Assembly (NCBI RefSeq): GCF_001509555.1
Contig: NZ_LMAS01000003.1
Location: 1,100 to 65,099 of the forward strand
Reading direction: 5' to 3'
Source of the DNA: Bacillus sp. FJAT-29937
GTDB taxonomy: Bacteria > Bacillota > Bacilli > Bacillales > Cytobacillaceae
Length of the DNA stretch: 64,000 nt
Shown here: one piece after another, positions 1 through 8,857 of the stretch
How positions within the stretch are numbered: the first letter of the stretch is position 1
How the letters are laid out: each line of letters opens with the position of its first letter
Position numbers and translations under genes: made by a program
Notes under the pieces: generated by a model
Told to the model about the DNA's origin: nothing
Database searches by the model: none
The model's input: the letters and a program-made list of their open reading frames with translations, nothing else

Positions 1-13
1 GATATAAACTAAT

Positions 14-90
<77 letters not shown>

Positions 91-113
91 TTATATCAAA
101 TAATAAGTTTTAT

Positions 114-190
114 CGGGAAGTAGCTCAGCTTGGTAGAGCACTTGGTTTGGGACCAAGGGGTCGCAGGTTCGAATCCTGTCTTCCCGACCA
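114..190 (+). tRNA. tRNA-Pro (TGG)
   Basis: Complete cloverleaf with stem CTTGG/CCAAG around loop TTTGGGA, giving anticodon TGG. CCA is encoded. Confidence 0.95.
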
Positions 191-203
191 TTTAAATCAT
201 TAT

Positions 204-279
204 GGGGCCTTAGCTCAGCTGGGAGAGCGCCTGCCTTGCACGCAGGAGGTCAGCGGTTCGATCCCGCTAGGCTCCACCA
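204..279 (+). tRNA. tRNA-Ala (TGC)
   Basis: Anticodon stem CCTGC/GCAGG around loop CTTGCAC gives TGC. CCA is encoded. Confidence 0.95.
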
Positions 280-313
280 TATTTAATAATTAATTAAATA
301 TAATCCTTAATTT

Positions 314-390
314 GGCGGTGTAGCTCAGCTGGCTAGAGCGTACGGTTCATACCCGTAAGGTCGTGGGTTCGACCCCCTCCGCCGCTACCA
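314..390 (+). tRNA. tRNA-Met (CAT), elongator
   Basis: Anticodon CAT inside TACGG/CCGTA. The paired GGCGGTG acceptor stem and the absence of initiator features make this the elongator tRNA-Met. CCA is encoded. Confidence 0.9.
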
Positions 391-395
391 AATTA

Positions 396-472
396 GGACC
401 TTTAGCTCAGCTGGTTAGAGCAGACGGCTCATAACCGTCCGGTCGTAGGTTCGAGTCCTACAAGGTCCACCA
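396..472 (+). tRNA. tRNA-Ile2 (CAT, expected lysidine-modified)
   Basis: Anticodon CAT inside GACGG/CCGTC with acceptor GGACCTT. The body closely resembles the B. subtilis minor tRNA-Ile that TilS converts to k2C, so it is read here as tRNA-Ile2 rather than a second elongator Met. The modification is inferred. CCA is encoded. Confidence 0.8.
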
Positions 473-487
473 TTTTGTTTATTATTT

Positions 488-580
488 GGAGGTATACCCA
501 AGTTCGGCTGAAGGGATCGGTCTTGAAAACCGACAGGGGCTTAACGGCTCGCGGGGGTTCGAATCCCTCTACCTCCTCCA
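488..580 (+). tRNA. tRNA-Ser (TGA)
   Basis: 93-nt class II tRNA with a long variable arm. Anticodon loop CTTGAAA gives TGA. CCA is encoded. Confidence 0.95.
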
Positions 581-605
581 TTACTTTTATTGTAAATATT
601 ATTAT

Positions 606-679
<74 letters not shown>

Positions 680-682
680 TCT

Positions 683-759
683 GGTCCGGTAGTTCAGTTG
701 GTTAGAATGCCTGCCTGTCACGCAGGAGGTCGCGGGTTCGAGTCCCGTCCGGACCGCCA
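683..759 (+). tRNA. tRNA-Asp (GTC)
   Basis: Anticodon stem CCTGC/GCAGG around CTGTCAC gives GTC. CCA is encoded. It starts four bases after the initiator tRNA. Confidence 0.95.
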
Positions 760-765
760 TATTGT

Positions 766-841
766 GGCTCAGTAGCTCAGTCGGTAGAGCAAAGGACTGA
801 AAATCCTTGTGTCGGCGGTTCGATTCCGTCCTGAGCCACCA
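766..841 (+). tRNA. tRNA-Phe (GAA)
   Basis: Anticodon stem AAGGA/TCCTT around CTGAAAA gives GAA. CCA is encoded. In my memory of B. subtilis trnB a tRNA-His follows here; none is present before tRNA-Gly. Confidence 0.95.
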
Positions 842-858
842 TTTAATTATTACTAAAT

Positions 859-932
859 GCGGGTGTAGTTTAGTGGTAAAACCACAGCCTTCCAAGCTGT
901 TGATGAGGGTTCGATTCCCTTCACCCGCTCCA
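859..932 (+). tRNA. tRNA-Gly (TCC)
   Basis: Anticodon stem ACAGC/GCTGT around CTTCCAA gives TCC. CCA is encoded. Confidence 0.95.
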
Positions 933-938
933 AAATAT

Positions 939-1012
<74 letters not shown>

Positions 1013-1033
1013 TCATTTTTATATTAATGTTAT

Positions 1034-1108
1034 TCCGCAGTAGCTCAGTGGTAGAGCATTCGGCTGTTAACCGAACGGTCGTAGGTTCGAATCCTACCTG
1101 CGGAGCCA
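1034..1108 (+). tRNA. tRNA-Asn (GTT)
   Basis: Acceptor TCCGCAG/CTGCGGA, anticodon GTT inside TTCGG/CCGAA. CCA is encoded. Confidence 0.95.
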
Positions 1109-1112
1109 TTAT

Positions 1113-1203
1113 GGGGAAGTACTCAAGAGGCTGAAGAGGCGCCCCTGCTAAGGGTGTAGGTCGCGTAAGCGGCGCGAGGGTTCAAATCCCTCCTTCTCCG
1201 CCA
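1113..1203 (+). tRNA. tRNA-Ser (GCT)
   Basis: 91-nt class II tRNA with a long variable arm and anticodon GCT. The acceptor contains one G-T wobble (GGGGAAG with CTTCTCC). CCA is encoded. Confidence 0.94.
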
Positions 1204-1209
1204 TAATAA

Positions 1210-1281
1210 GGCCCATTGGTCAAGCGGTTAAGACACCGCCCTTTCACGGCGGTAACACGGGTTCGAATCCCGTATGGGTCA
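1210..1281 (+). tRNA. tRNA-Glu (TTC)
   Basis: Anticodon TTC within CCGCC/GGCGG. Acceptor GGCCCAT pairs with ATGGGTC, and CCA is not encoded. Last gene of the array, followed at once by a terminator. Confidence 0.93.
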
Positions 1282-1288
1282 TAAAAAA

Positions 1289-1323
1289 AGGTTGTCAACC
1301 AATTGTGTTGGCAGCTTTTTTTT
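1289..1323 (+). terminator. Terminator of the tRNA array
   Basis: GTTGTCAAC pairs imperfectly with GTTGGCAGC and is followed by a run of eight T, right after tRNA-Glu. Confidence 0.85.
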
Positions 1324-1454
1324 ATGCTTCTATATTGAACAGGATGTTAAAAGATGCCATGGACAAAGGTTCTGTGGTATTTTTTATATATAGGGAAAAT
1401 AGAAAATATTTGTGAGTGGAATAATCCTAAAAAAGCCATAAGGAGAAACAGTAA

Positions 1455-2072
1455 ATGATTAAGCATATTATTTTTGATTTTGATGGAACGATTGCCAATT
1501 CTCAATATGCATTTGTTTCTGCCTGGAATCAACTAGCTGAAAAGCACCGATTTAAAAAAGTAGAGCATGATAAGTTAGAGGATTTAAAAAAACTAACTAT
1601 TAAAGAGCGAAGCAAGTTATTAAATTTTCCAATGTATAAACTGCCTATTGTGATGCCGGAACTCTACGCTGCCTATCGCCAATCAATTCTAGACGTGACT
1701 CTATTTGAAGGGATTAAGGAGTTACTAAATGAATTAGAGAATAGAGGTTACCATACTGCCATTATTTCTTCTAATTCAGAGGAGAATATTAGGCAGTTCT
1801 TAAATCGTAATGAGGTTAAAGTAACTGATATTCTTTGTTCAAGCCGTATTTTTGGTAAGGATAAAATGATAAAAAAGTTCTTAAAATCTTACAATGTTCA
1901 GCCTTCGCAGGTAATTTATGTCGGAGATGAGCATCGGGATATCGTGGCCTGCAAGAAGTGCAGTGTAAAAATTATATGGGTTGGTTGGGGCTATGATGGC
2001 ATAGAAGTGGTTCAATCTGAAAATCCTGATTATATGATTCAAACTCCAGATGAAATCCTACAAATCGTTTAA
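1455..2072 (+). CDS. HAD-superfamily hydrolase (phosphoglycolate phosphatase-like)
   Basis: A 205-aa soluble phosphatase of the haloacid dehalogenase superfamily. Motif I is DFDGT, with the aspartyl nucleophile D8 and acid/base D10. Motif II is IISSN, the conserved lysine lies in GKDKMIKKF, and motif IV is GDEHRDI. The stretch between motifs I and II fits a helical C1 cap. An AAGGAG ribosome binding site lies nine bases before the ATG. The gene stands alone between the tRNA terminator and its own terminator. The family dephosphorylates small phosphometabolites; the substrate cannot be read from sequence, so gph/ppaX-like naming would be a guess. Confidence 0.85.
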   Translation: MIKHIIFDFDGTIANSQYAFVSAWNQLAEKHRFKKVEHDKLEDLKKLTIKERSKLLNFPMYKLPIVMPELYAAYRQSILDVTLFEGIKELLNELENRGYHTAIISSNSEENIRQFLNRNEVKVTDILCSSRIFGKDKMIKKFLKSYNVQPSQVIYVGDEHRDIVACKKCSVKIIWVGWGYDGIEVVQSENPDYMIQTPDEILQIV

Positions 2073-2183
2073 GGTATCCCGAATTTACTCACTGAATAGT
2101 ATCTTCATTTACTCTTAAAACACTTGGAAAAATGCAATAATAGTGTCCTTTTTTCTGGTGCATTCTTTTTAAAATACACAAGA

Positions 2184-2223
2184 AAATAGACGTATGAATG
2201 CCCATACGTCTATTTCTTTTTTT
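2184..2223 (+). terminator. Terminator after the HAD hydrolase gene
   Basis: Perfect 13-bp stem AAATAGACGTATG/CATACGTCTATTT with a six-base loop, then C and a long T run. Confidence 0.9.
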
Positions 2224-2280
2224 ATCAAGGTTTCTACCGGGTTCTAGCAATTAGGATCAAGAGGGTCCGCACTTATAGGT

Positions 2281-2493
2281 TTGGGGATTAGGTTAAGCAA
2301 TCAAATATATAGTCGGAGAAAATCCGCCTATTTGGTAGAAAAATTAAAAAATGGCTTAAATAGACGGAGAGATTCCGCCTTTTGACTCGAAAACTTCAAA
2401 AATGGGGGATTTTGCTTGGCATAAGCGGAAAAATTCCCCTTATTTACCCCGAAACGAGCTCCAATCTGCATTTAACCGGAAAGTCTCCGCTTA
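2281..2493. repeat. Dispersed non-coding repeat, copy A (four CGGA-N5-TCC palindromes)
   Basis: About 213 bp without a credible ORF. Four short palindromes (CGGA at 2314, 2365, 2426 and 2477) are spaced 51, 61 and 51 bases apart, and each is usually followed by CC and an A/T-rich tract. A second copy at 41492-41710 aligns along its whole length with the same internal spacing. No terminal inverted repeats or target duplication are obvious. Function unknown; it could be a structured RNA, an array of binding sites or a miniature mobile element. Confidence 0.8.
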
Positions 2494-2559
2494 TCATCTC
2501 ATAACAGAACCCTTTAAAAATACAATTCCAAGCGTTTTTGCTAATATTGGGCTTCTCTG

Positions 2560-2757
2560 CTAGTCAAATCTTTCATCTTTTTCGCGTAATTTCCTTCCAG
2601 GGTTGTCAAGGTCGAATTCCGATGTTATTCCAGTGGACGGCCCCCTAAACATTTCTCCAACTGCAATAATCTTTCCATCTGGCGGGCCAAAAATGGGGAC
2701 CTTCACTTCATCTTTGGTAGCTTCATTAATTAAAAACTCTTCTTCTTTATTACTCAA
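2560..2757 (-). CDS. Small acidic protein, unknown
   Basis: A 65-aa charged, soluble protein not recognised by family. It starts with TTG; the AGGAG ten bases upstream is a strong ribosome binding site and decides the start. The N-terminus is acidic (MSNKEEEF), the centre contains FGPPDGKIIAVGEMFRGP, and the tail is charged. There is no signal peptide, membrane segment or cysteine. It stands alone between two non-coding repeats, opposite in strand to the glycogen operon. The good start signal and uninterrupted frame argue for a real gene; the lack of a known family keeps this moderate. Confidence 0.6.
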   Translation of the reverse strand: MSNKEEEFLINEATKDEVKVPIFGPPDGKIIAVGEMFRGPSTGITSEFDLDNPGRKLREKDERFD

Positions 2758-2816
2758 TTTATTTGTCTCCTTTCAACAAAAGTTTTGTGAAAAAACCCAG
2801 AACTATAACTCAATTT

Positions 2817-3060
2817 GGTGCCCGAACGACTGTTTTATGGAAGGCAAGGCATCAATAGGGCCTTAGATGCCCGTCCCGGCTGAAAAAAGGTAATCACGGT
2901 AACCAATCACCATCATAGGTGCCCGACACAGTCAAAATATGCTTGGCCCGGTCATCAATAGGGCGCTTAGATGCCCGCCCGCTAAAAAGAGTCACCCCCG
3001 GTAACCAATCACCATCATAGGTACCCGACCGGCCGCCCACAGGCAAGGCGGGCTCATCAA
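2817..3060. repeat. Tandem repeat, unit about 102 bp, roughly 2.4 copies
   Basis: GGTAACCAATCACCATCATA recurs at 2898 and 3000, ATCAATA at 2851 and 2954 (ATCAA again at 3056), and GGTGCCCGA at 2817 and 2919. All give a period of 102-103 bases. The unit is clearly richer in G and C than its surroundings. On the minus strand one frame is open across the units and would encode a repeated SGTYDGDWLP peptide, but it lacks a convincing start. It lies between the 65-aa gene and the glgB promoter. Confidence 0.8.
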
Positions 3061-3229
3061 TAATGCTCAAAATTCACATTCCTGCATGTTTTATTTTGTC
3101 ATTCCAGGCAATAAATTATGTCGAAATTTCAGGATTCCCTTTATATCTTGCTGTTAATTGACAAAACGCCGAATTTGTTGTCAAAAAGTTTAGAAAATCT
3201 TTACAAGGTCTTTTTGCAAATCGCTCGAA

Positions 3230-3235
3230 TATAAT
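3230..3235 (+). promoter_or_regulatory. Possible -10 box of the glg operon
   Basis: Perfect TATAAT 37 bases before the glgB start, with no good TTGACA at 16-18 bases. It is either a weak SigA promoter or one read by another sigma factor. In B. subtilis glg expression is tied to sporulation sigma factor E, but I see no unambiguous SigE box. Confidence 0.35.
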
Positions 3236-3271
3236 CATTGAAGCTATTGCAGTTAGAAGGAGAAGAGCGAC

Positions 3272-5224
3272 ATGAACACAGTTTTTCCAACAGACTACCA
3301 AATGCATTTATTTCATGAGGGTACCCTTTTTGAAAGTTATCGGCTCTTTGGTGCACATATCATGAAAGAAGATGAAAAGGTAAAGACTCGGTTTTGTGTC
3401 TGGGCACCGAATGTGGAAATTGTCAGATTAGTTGGTGATTTTAATGATTGGAATGGAGAGGGGTATCCCTTACATAGAGTGAATAATGAAGGAATTTGGA
3501 TGACTCATATTGATCAGGATCTACAGGGGTGTTTATACAAATATGAAATGATTACAAAGGAAGGCAAGCGTTTTTTGAAATCGGACCCGTTTAGCTTTTA
3601 TTCGGAAAAAAGACCGAATACAGCTTCCATTGTATATTCTCTTGATGGCTATCAGTGGAATGATGATCATTGGATGCAGAAAAGAGAAAAAAGGAATACC
3701 CTATCAGAGCCAATGGCCATTTATGAAGTCCATTTAGGATCGTGGCGAAAGACAAAGGATGGCCGCTTCTTATCTTATAAAGAATTGGCAGCTGAATTAA
3801 TTCCGTATGTTGTGGAGCTTGGATTTACCCATATTGAATTGTTACCCCTTGTCGAGCACCCGCTCGACGAGTCGTGGGGCTATCAGGGAACAGGCTATTA
3901 TTCCGTTACAAGCCGGTACGGTACGCCGCATGACTTTATGTATTTTATTGATCAATGTCATCAAAACGGCATAGGGGTAATCCTTGATTGGGTGCCTGGA
4001 CATTTTTGCAAAGATGCTCAAGGGCTATATGAGTTTGACGGAACAAATTTATATGAATATGAAAATCCTTGGGACAGTGAAAATGCTGTTTGGGGCACGG
4101 CTAATTTTAACTTTGGAAAAAATGAAGTACATAGCTTTCTTATTTCAAATGCGCTTTTTTGGATGGAAACGTATCATATTGATGGCTTTCGCCTTGATGC
4201 CGTATCGAATATCATTTATTGGCCGAATCGACAGGAGGAAACGGAAAATCCATTGGGCATCCACTTTTTGCAAAAACTAAATCAGACAATTAACGAGCGT
4301 GATCCTGCAATCCTAATGATGGCTGAGGATTCGAGTGAATGGCCGCAGGTGACTTCTCCTGTACATTACGGCGGCCTAGGCTTCCAATACAAATGGAATA
4401 TGGGCTGGATGAATGATGTCCTTAGCTATATGGAAACAGCACCTGATGCTCGGTCGAATGTTCATGGGAAAATGACCTTTTCCCTGTTGTATGCCTTTAA
4501 AGAAAACTTTGTTCTGCCCTTTTCACATGACGAGGTCGTTCATGGGAAAAAGTCACTTCTAGATAAGATGCCTGGCGATTACTGGAGCAAGTTTGCTCAG
4601 CTGCGACTGTTGCTAGGCTATATGGTTGCTCATCCGGGAAAAAAACTATTATTTATGGGGACAGAACTAGGCCATTTTTCTGAATGGAAGTCTAAAGAGC
4701 AGCTTGATTGGCATTTGCTTGAGTACGACATGCATAAAAAAATAAATGGGTATGTAAAGGAATTGCTCAAACTATATAAGCGTTCAAGGCCGTTTTTCGA
4801 GATGGATTTTCTTCAAGAGGGCTTTGAGTGGATTGATGTGAATAACCATCAGCAATCGATCTTTTCTTTTATCCGTAAAGGAAGTATCGAAGGTGAGCAT
4901 CTCATTGTCATCTGTAATTTTACAGAGCGTGTTTATGAAGATTATTGGGTAGGTGTTCCTCAAAAGGGGTCATATCGAGAAATATTTAATGGTGATAAAG
5001 CCGAATTTGGAGGAGCAGGTTTTGTAAATAAGAAGGTTTTGAAGACGGAAGATGAACCGTATCATGGGAAGCCCTATTCGGTAAAAATGACGATAGCCCC
5101 CTTTGGCATATCGATATTACGACCTGTTAAGCATCGAAAGGAGAGAAAAGGAAATGGGAAAGAAGAAGTGCGTAGCCATGTTATTGGCCGGAGGGAAAGG
5201 GAGCAGACTCCATTCGTTGACTGA
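3272..5224 (+). CDS. glgB: 1,4-alpha-glucan branching enzyme GlgB
   Basis: GH13 enzyme that cuts alpha-1,4-glucan chains and re-attaches them in alpha-1,6 linkage to make glycogen branches. An N-terminal CBM48/E-set domain (about residues 20-120) precedes the catalytic barrel. The nucleophile is D309 in DGFRLDA, the acid/base is E352 in MAEDSSEWP, and D420 lies in [18 protein letters not shown] precedes the ATG. At 650 aa it is about 20 residues longer than B. subtilis GlgB: after the expected end near ILRPVKHR the frame runs a further 71 bases into glgC. First gene of glgBCDAP, acting on the product of GlgA. Confidence 0.97.
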   Translation: MNTVFPTDYQMHLFHEGTLFESYRLFGAHIMKEDEKVKTRFCVWAPNVEIVRLVGDFNDWNGEGYPLHRVNNEGIWMTHIDQDLQGCLYKYEMITKEGKRFLKSDPFSFYSEKRPNTASIVYSLDGYQWNDDHWMQKREKRNTLSEPMAIYEVHLGSWRKTKDGRFLSYKELAAELIPYVVELGFTHIELLPLVEHPLDESWGYQGTGYYSVTSRYGTPHDFMYFIDQCHQNGIGVILDWVPGHFCKDAQGLYEFDGTNLYEYENPWDSENAVWGTANFNFGKNEVHSFLISNALFWMETYHIDGFRLDAVSNIIYWPNRQEETENPLGIHFLQKLNQTINERDPAILMMAEDSSEWPQVTSPVHYGGLGFQYKWNMGWMNDVLSYMETAPDARSNVHGKMTFSLLYAFKENFVLPFSHDEVVHGKKSLLDKMPGDYWSKFAQLRLLLGYMVAHPGKKLLFMGTELGHFSEWKSKEQLDWHLLEYDMHKKINGYVKELLKLYKRSRPFFEMDFLQEGFEWIDVNNHQQSIFSFIRKGSIEGEHLIVICNFTERVYEDYWVGVPQKGSYREIFNGDKAEFGGAGFVNKKVLKTEDEPYHGKPYSVKMTIAPFGISILRPVKHRKERKGNGKEEVRSHVIGRREREQTPFVD

Positions 5225-6299
5225 AAATCTGGCTAAGCCTGCAGTGCCATTCGGAGGAAAATATCGGATTATAGATTTCACCTTAAGCAATTGTACAAAT
5301 TCAGGCATTGATACGGTTGGGGTGCTGACGCAATATCAGCCGCTTGTATTGAATTCGTATATTGGAATTGGCAGCGCCTGGGACTTGGATCGTAGAAATG
5401 GTGGAGTTACCGTTCTCCCTCCTTATAGTGAATCATCTGAGGTCAAGTGGTACACAGGAACGGCGAGCGCCATTTATCAGAACATCAATTATTTAAAGCA
5501 ATATAACCCGGAATACGTATTGGTCCTTTCCGGTGACCATATTTATAAAATGAATTATGAGCTCATGCTAAATTACCATATTGATAAAGGTGCTGATGCC
5601 ACGATATCAGTTATTGAAGTTCCTTGGGAAGAAGCAAGCCGATTTGGAATAATGAATACGAGTGATGACATGGCAATTACCCAATTTGAGGAAAAGCCGA
5701 ATGTGCCAAAAAATAACTTGGCTTCCATGGGCATATACATATTCAATTGGTCCCTTCTGAAGGAGTATTTAGAAAGGGATGCAAAAGACCCTAATTCCAG
5801 CCATGACTTTGGCAAGGATATTATTCCGTTATTATTGGCAGAAGAAAAGCAGTTATACGCTTACCCGTTTAAAGGCTATTGGAAGGATGTCGGAACTATT
5901 AGAAGTCTTTGGGAAGCTAATATGGACTTATTAGATGAGGAATGTGAATTAAATTTATTTGATTATAATTGGCGGATATACTCTGTTAACCCGAATCATC
6001 CACCACAATATATTTCAACTGAGGCAAAAATTACAGGATCACTTATTAATGAAGGCTGTACCATTGAGGGAAATGTTGATAAGTCAGTCCTTTTCCAAGG
6101 GGTAACAGTCGGGAAGGAATCATTTATACGTGAAGCTGTGGTCATGCCTAATGCCAAAATTGGCAAAAACGTTGTCATTGAAAAAGCTATTATTCCTTCC
6201 AATATCCATATACCTGATGGAATGATCATTAGCGGTTCAATGGAAGACGATGAGATTGTACTAGTTTCAGAGGAAATGCTTCAAAAATATGTTTCTTAA
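5154..6299 (+). CDS. glgC: Glucose-1-phosphate adenylyltransferase, catalytic subunit GlgC
   Basis: Makes ADP-glucose from ATP and glucose-1-phosphate, the committed step of glycogen synthesis. The N-terminal nucleotidyltransferase domain carries the signature [12 protein letters not shown] with [11 protein letters not shown], and [12 protein letters not shown] is the metal/substrate loop. The C-terminal part is a left-handed beta-helix ([18 protein letters not shown]). The ATG at 5154 is chosen because GAAAGGAGAG precedes it and it gives 381 aa, the usual length; a longer frame from 5103 would overlap glgB further. Overlaps glgB by 71 bases, suggesting translational coupling. Confidence 0.96.
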   Translation: MGKKKCVAMLLAGGKGSRLHSLTENLAKPAVPFGGKYRIIDFTLSNCTNSGIDTVGVLTQYQPLVLNSYIGIGSAWDLDRRNGGVTVLPPYSESSEVKWYTGTASAIYQNINYLKQYNPEYVLVLSGDHIYKMNYELMLNYHIDKGADATISVIEVPWEEASRFGIMNTSDDMAITQFEEKPNVPKNNLASMGIYIFNWSLLKEYLERDAKDPNSSHDFGKDIIPLLLAEEKQLYAYPFKGYWKDVGTIRSLWEANMDLLDEECELNLFDYNWRIYSVNPNHPPQYISTEAKITGSLINEGCTIEGNVDKSVLFQGVTVGKESFIREAVVMPNAKIGKNVVIEKAIIPSNIHIPDGMIISGSMEDDEIVLVSEEMLQKYVS

Positions 6300-6380
6300 A
6301 AAATTAGGTTTTTAGTGGAAAAGTGGTTTAATAACAGAATTTATTGAGTTTGCAGCTATTGACTGTGGGAGGGAAAGATT

Positions 6381-7409
6381 GTGAAGAATCGTTTGCTTGG
6401 TGTTATTGATGCAACAACCTATCATGAAGAATTGGGGGAGCTGATGATTCATCGATCGCTTGGGGCGGTCCCCTTTGCAGGCAGGTACCGCCTCATCGAC
6501 TTTGTTCTTTCCAATATGGTGAATTCTGATATAGAAAGTGTAGCGATTTTCCCTAAATATCAATATCGCTCATTAATGGATCATTTAGGTTCGGGGAAGA
6601 ACTGGGATCTTAATAGAAAAAGAGATGGCCTTTTCTTTTTCCCATCACCAATGGTTGAAGGTTCCCGTAATGGAATTGGCTCCTTTAATCATTTTGCTGC
6701 AAACTTAGATTATTTTTACCGAAGTAATCAGGAATACGCGCTTATCGCAAATTGCTTTACAGTCTTTAATATGGATTTTCGCCCTGTTCTTGATCTTCAT
6801 ATTCGTGCGGGGTGTGATATAACGGAAATCCGCCAGCAGGGGCGGTCCCTGGAGATGTATTTAGTAAAAACGTCCTTTCTAATAGAACTAATTAAGTCGC
6901 GTGAACATACAGGTTATACTTGCATGAATGATGTCGTCAATGACTTAAACCACTCCTACTTAATATGCAGCTATGAATATGATGGATTTGCCGAAAAGAT
7001 TGATTCTATCCAAACATATTTTCAAGTAAGCATGGACCTTTTACAGCCGCATATTTGGAGAGAGCTGTTTCCTCAGGAGCATCCGATTTTTACAAAGGTA
7101 AAAGATGAACCGCCAGCAAGATATTTCGAAGGGGCATCAGTACAGCACTCCATGATTGCTAATGGGTGCCAAATTATGGGGAATATCAAGAATAGTATTA
7201 TTTCTCGCGGCGTTAAGATTGGAAAAGGATCGATTATTAATAATTGCATTATTATGCAAAAAAGCCAGATAGGGGAGAACTGCCATTTGGATTCGGTTAT
7301 TTTAGATAAAGATGTGAAAGTTGCATCTGGAACTATTCTAGCTGGTTCAAGCCAATCTCCGTTTGTCATTCAAAAAGGAACTGTGCAAGGAGCTCTGATG
7401 AATTCGTGA
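6381..7409 (+). CDS. glgD: GlgD, ADP-glucose pyrophosphorylase regulatory-type subunit
   Basis: A 342-aa paralogue of GlgC with the same two-domain plan. The nucleotide-binding loop is degenerate: GLGVIDATTYHEELG replaces the GlgC AGGKGSRL, so this subunit probably does not bind ATP productively. Bacilli form a GlgC/GlgD heterotetramer in which GlgD boosts activity. The start is GTG with GGGAGGG upstream. Its TGA overlaps the glgA GTG start, so the two are translationally coupled. There is an 81-base gap after glgC. Confidence 0.95.
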   Translation: MKNRLLGVIDATTYHEELGELMIHRSLGAVPFAGRYRLIDFVLSNMVNSDIESVAIFPKYQYRSLMDHLGSGKNWDLNRKRDGLFFFPSPMVEGSRNGIGSFNHFAANLDYFYRSNQEYALIANCFTVFNMDFRPVLDLHIRAGCDITEIRQQGRSLEMYLVKTSFLIELIKSREHTGYTCMNDVVNDLNHSYLICSYEYDGFAEKIDSIQTYFQVSMDLLQPHIWRELFPQEHPIFTKVKDEPPARYFEGASVQHSMIANGCQIMGNIKNSIISRGVKIGKGSIINNCIIMQKSQIGENCHLDSVILDKDVKVASGTILAGSSQSPFVIQKGTVQGALMNS

Positions 7410-8857
7410 AAGTATTGTTTGTTGTATCTGAATGTGTACCATTTGTAAAGTCGGGAGGGCTGGCTGACGTTGCTGGGTCCCTTCCTAAGGAAATGAAAAA
7501 GCTAGGCACAGATATCCGAGTTATCCTCCCTAAGTACCAATCTATAAATGAAGAATATAAAGTTAAAATGAAAAAGACGGCAGAAATTTCAGTGCCGGTA
7601 GGATGGAGAAATCAGTATTGCGGCATCGAAGAACTTCAATTTGAGGGAATCACCTATTATTTTGTAGACAATGAATATTATTTTTTTCGGGAAAATTTAT
7701 ATGGATATTTCGACGATGGGGAGCGGTTTGCCTATTTTAATAGAGCAGTACTGGACTGTCTTGGATTGATCGATTTCTTCCCGGACATTATTCATTGTCA
7801 TGATTGGCATACGGGCATGATTCTGTTTCTATTAAAATCTCAGTATCAGGCGATAGAGAGCTATAAAGATATCCGTACAGTGTTTACGATTCATAACTTA
7901 AAGTTTCAAGGAGTTATGCCACGGGAGGCTCTCCAAGATTTATTTGGACTCAGCAATCAATATTTTCATATCGATCATCTGGAATTCTACGGTCAAATTA
8001 GCTTTATGAAAGGTGCCATTGTTGCAGCAGATAAAATTACAACAGTGAGCCCCACATATAAGCAAGAGATTCAAATGGAGCACTATGGGGAAAGGCTGCA
8101 TGGATTGTTATTGAAAAGAAAGAATGATTTAGAAGGGATCATCAATGGGATAGATGCAGCCCTCTATGATCCGAAGAATGATCCATGCCTATTAGAGAGA
8201 TACAATCTTGAGGCAATTGAAAGGAAACAGGAAAATAAAAGATATATTCAGGAGAAATTTGGGCTTCCAACTCATATGAATACCCCAATAGTTGCAATGA
8301 TTACGAGATTAACAGAGCAGAAGGGACTTGATCTTGTACGCGGAGTTTTCCAGGAGCTCATGTCGGAGAATATCCAAATGATTATCCTTGGAACTGGTGA
8401 TGCACAGTTTGAGCAATTTTTCAGGGAAATGGAATGGGCTTATCCAGAAAAATGCAGAGCTTATATTGGCTTTGACGAGGAACTAGCTCACCAGCTGTAC
8501 GCTGGAGCTGATCTCTTTCTCATGCCATCAAAATTTGAACCTTGCGGCCTTGGGCAAATGATTGCGATGAAATATGGCGCCATTCCTGTTGTTAGAGAAA
8601 CAGGTGGATTAAATGATACTGTTCAGTCCTTTAATGAACTTACTGGTGAAGGAAACGGCTTTACATTTAGCCATTTTAATGCCCATGACATGCTGTTTAC
8701 TGTGCAAAAGGCGCTCCGTTTTTATCGGAATGAATTGTACTGGAAAAACATTGTCAGAAATGCGATGACAGCGGATTTTAGTTGGGCGCAGTCAGCTGAA
8801 AAATACAATGATCTATATTCCGAAATCGTCTCTAGGAGTGAAAGTCATGTTTTCTAA
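7406..8857 (+). CDS. glgA: Glycogen synthase GlgA
   Basis: GT5 glycosyltransferase (483 aa) transferring glucose from ADP-glucose to the non-reducing end of the growing glucan. The N-terminal KSGGLADVAGSLPKE motif binds ADP-glucose. Later ones are the GTGD loop, SKFEPCGLGQM and ETGGLNDTV. GTG start inside the end of glgD (4-base overlap), with no separate strong ribosome binding site, as expected for coupled translation. Length matches B. subtilis GlgA. Confidence 0.96.
   Translation: MKVLFVVSECVPFVKSGGLADVAGSLPKEMKKLGTDIRVILPKYQSINEEYKVKMKKTAEISVPVGWRNQYCGIEELQFEGITYYFVDNEYYFFRENLYGYFDDGERFAYFNRAVLDCLGLIDFFPDIIHCHDWHTGMILFLLKSQYQAIESYKDIRTVFTIHNLKFQGVMPREALQDLFGLSNQYFHIDHLEFYGQISFMKGAIVAADKITTVSPTYKQEIQMEHYGERLHGLLLKRKNDLEGIINGIDAALYDPKNDPCLLERYNLEAIERKQENKRYIQEKFGLPTHMNTPIVAMITRLTEQKGLDLVRGVFQELMSENIQMIILGTGDAQFEQFFREMEWAYPEKCRAYIGFDEELAHQLYAGADLFLMPSKFEPCGLGQMIAMKYGAIPVVRETGGLNDTVQSFNELTGEGNGFTFSHFNAHDMLFTVQKALRFYRNELYWKNIVRNAMTADFSWAQSAEKYNDLYSEIVSRSESHVF

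Noticed and set aside
2281..2493. CRISPR array from the regularly spaced CGGA palindromes
   Set aside because: The conserved part is too short and degenerate, the spacers are themselves conserved between copies, and no cas genes are present.
2817..3060. CRISPR or riboswitch reading of the 102-bp repeat
   Set aside because: The entire unit is repeated with no unique spacers, and no known riboswitch core or downstream expression platform is visible.
6381..7409. GlgD as a decayed GlgC duplicate
   Set aside because: Loss of the GGxGxRL loop is normal for Bacillus GlgD, and the operon position is conserved.
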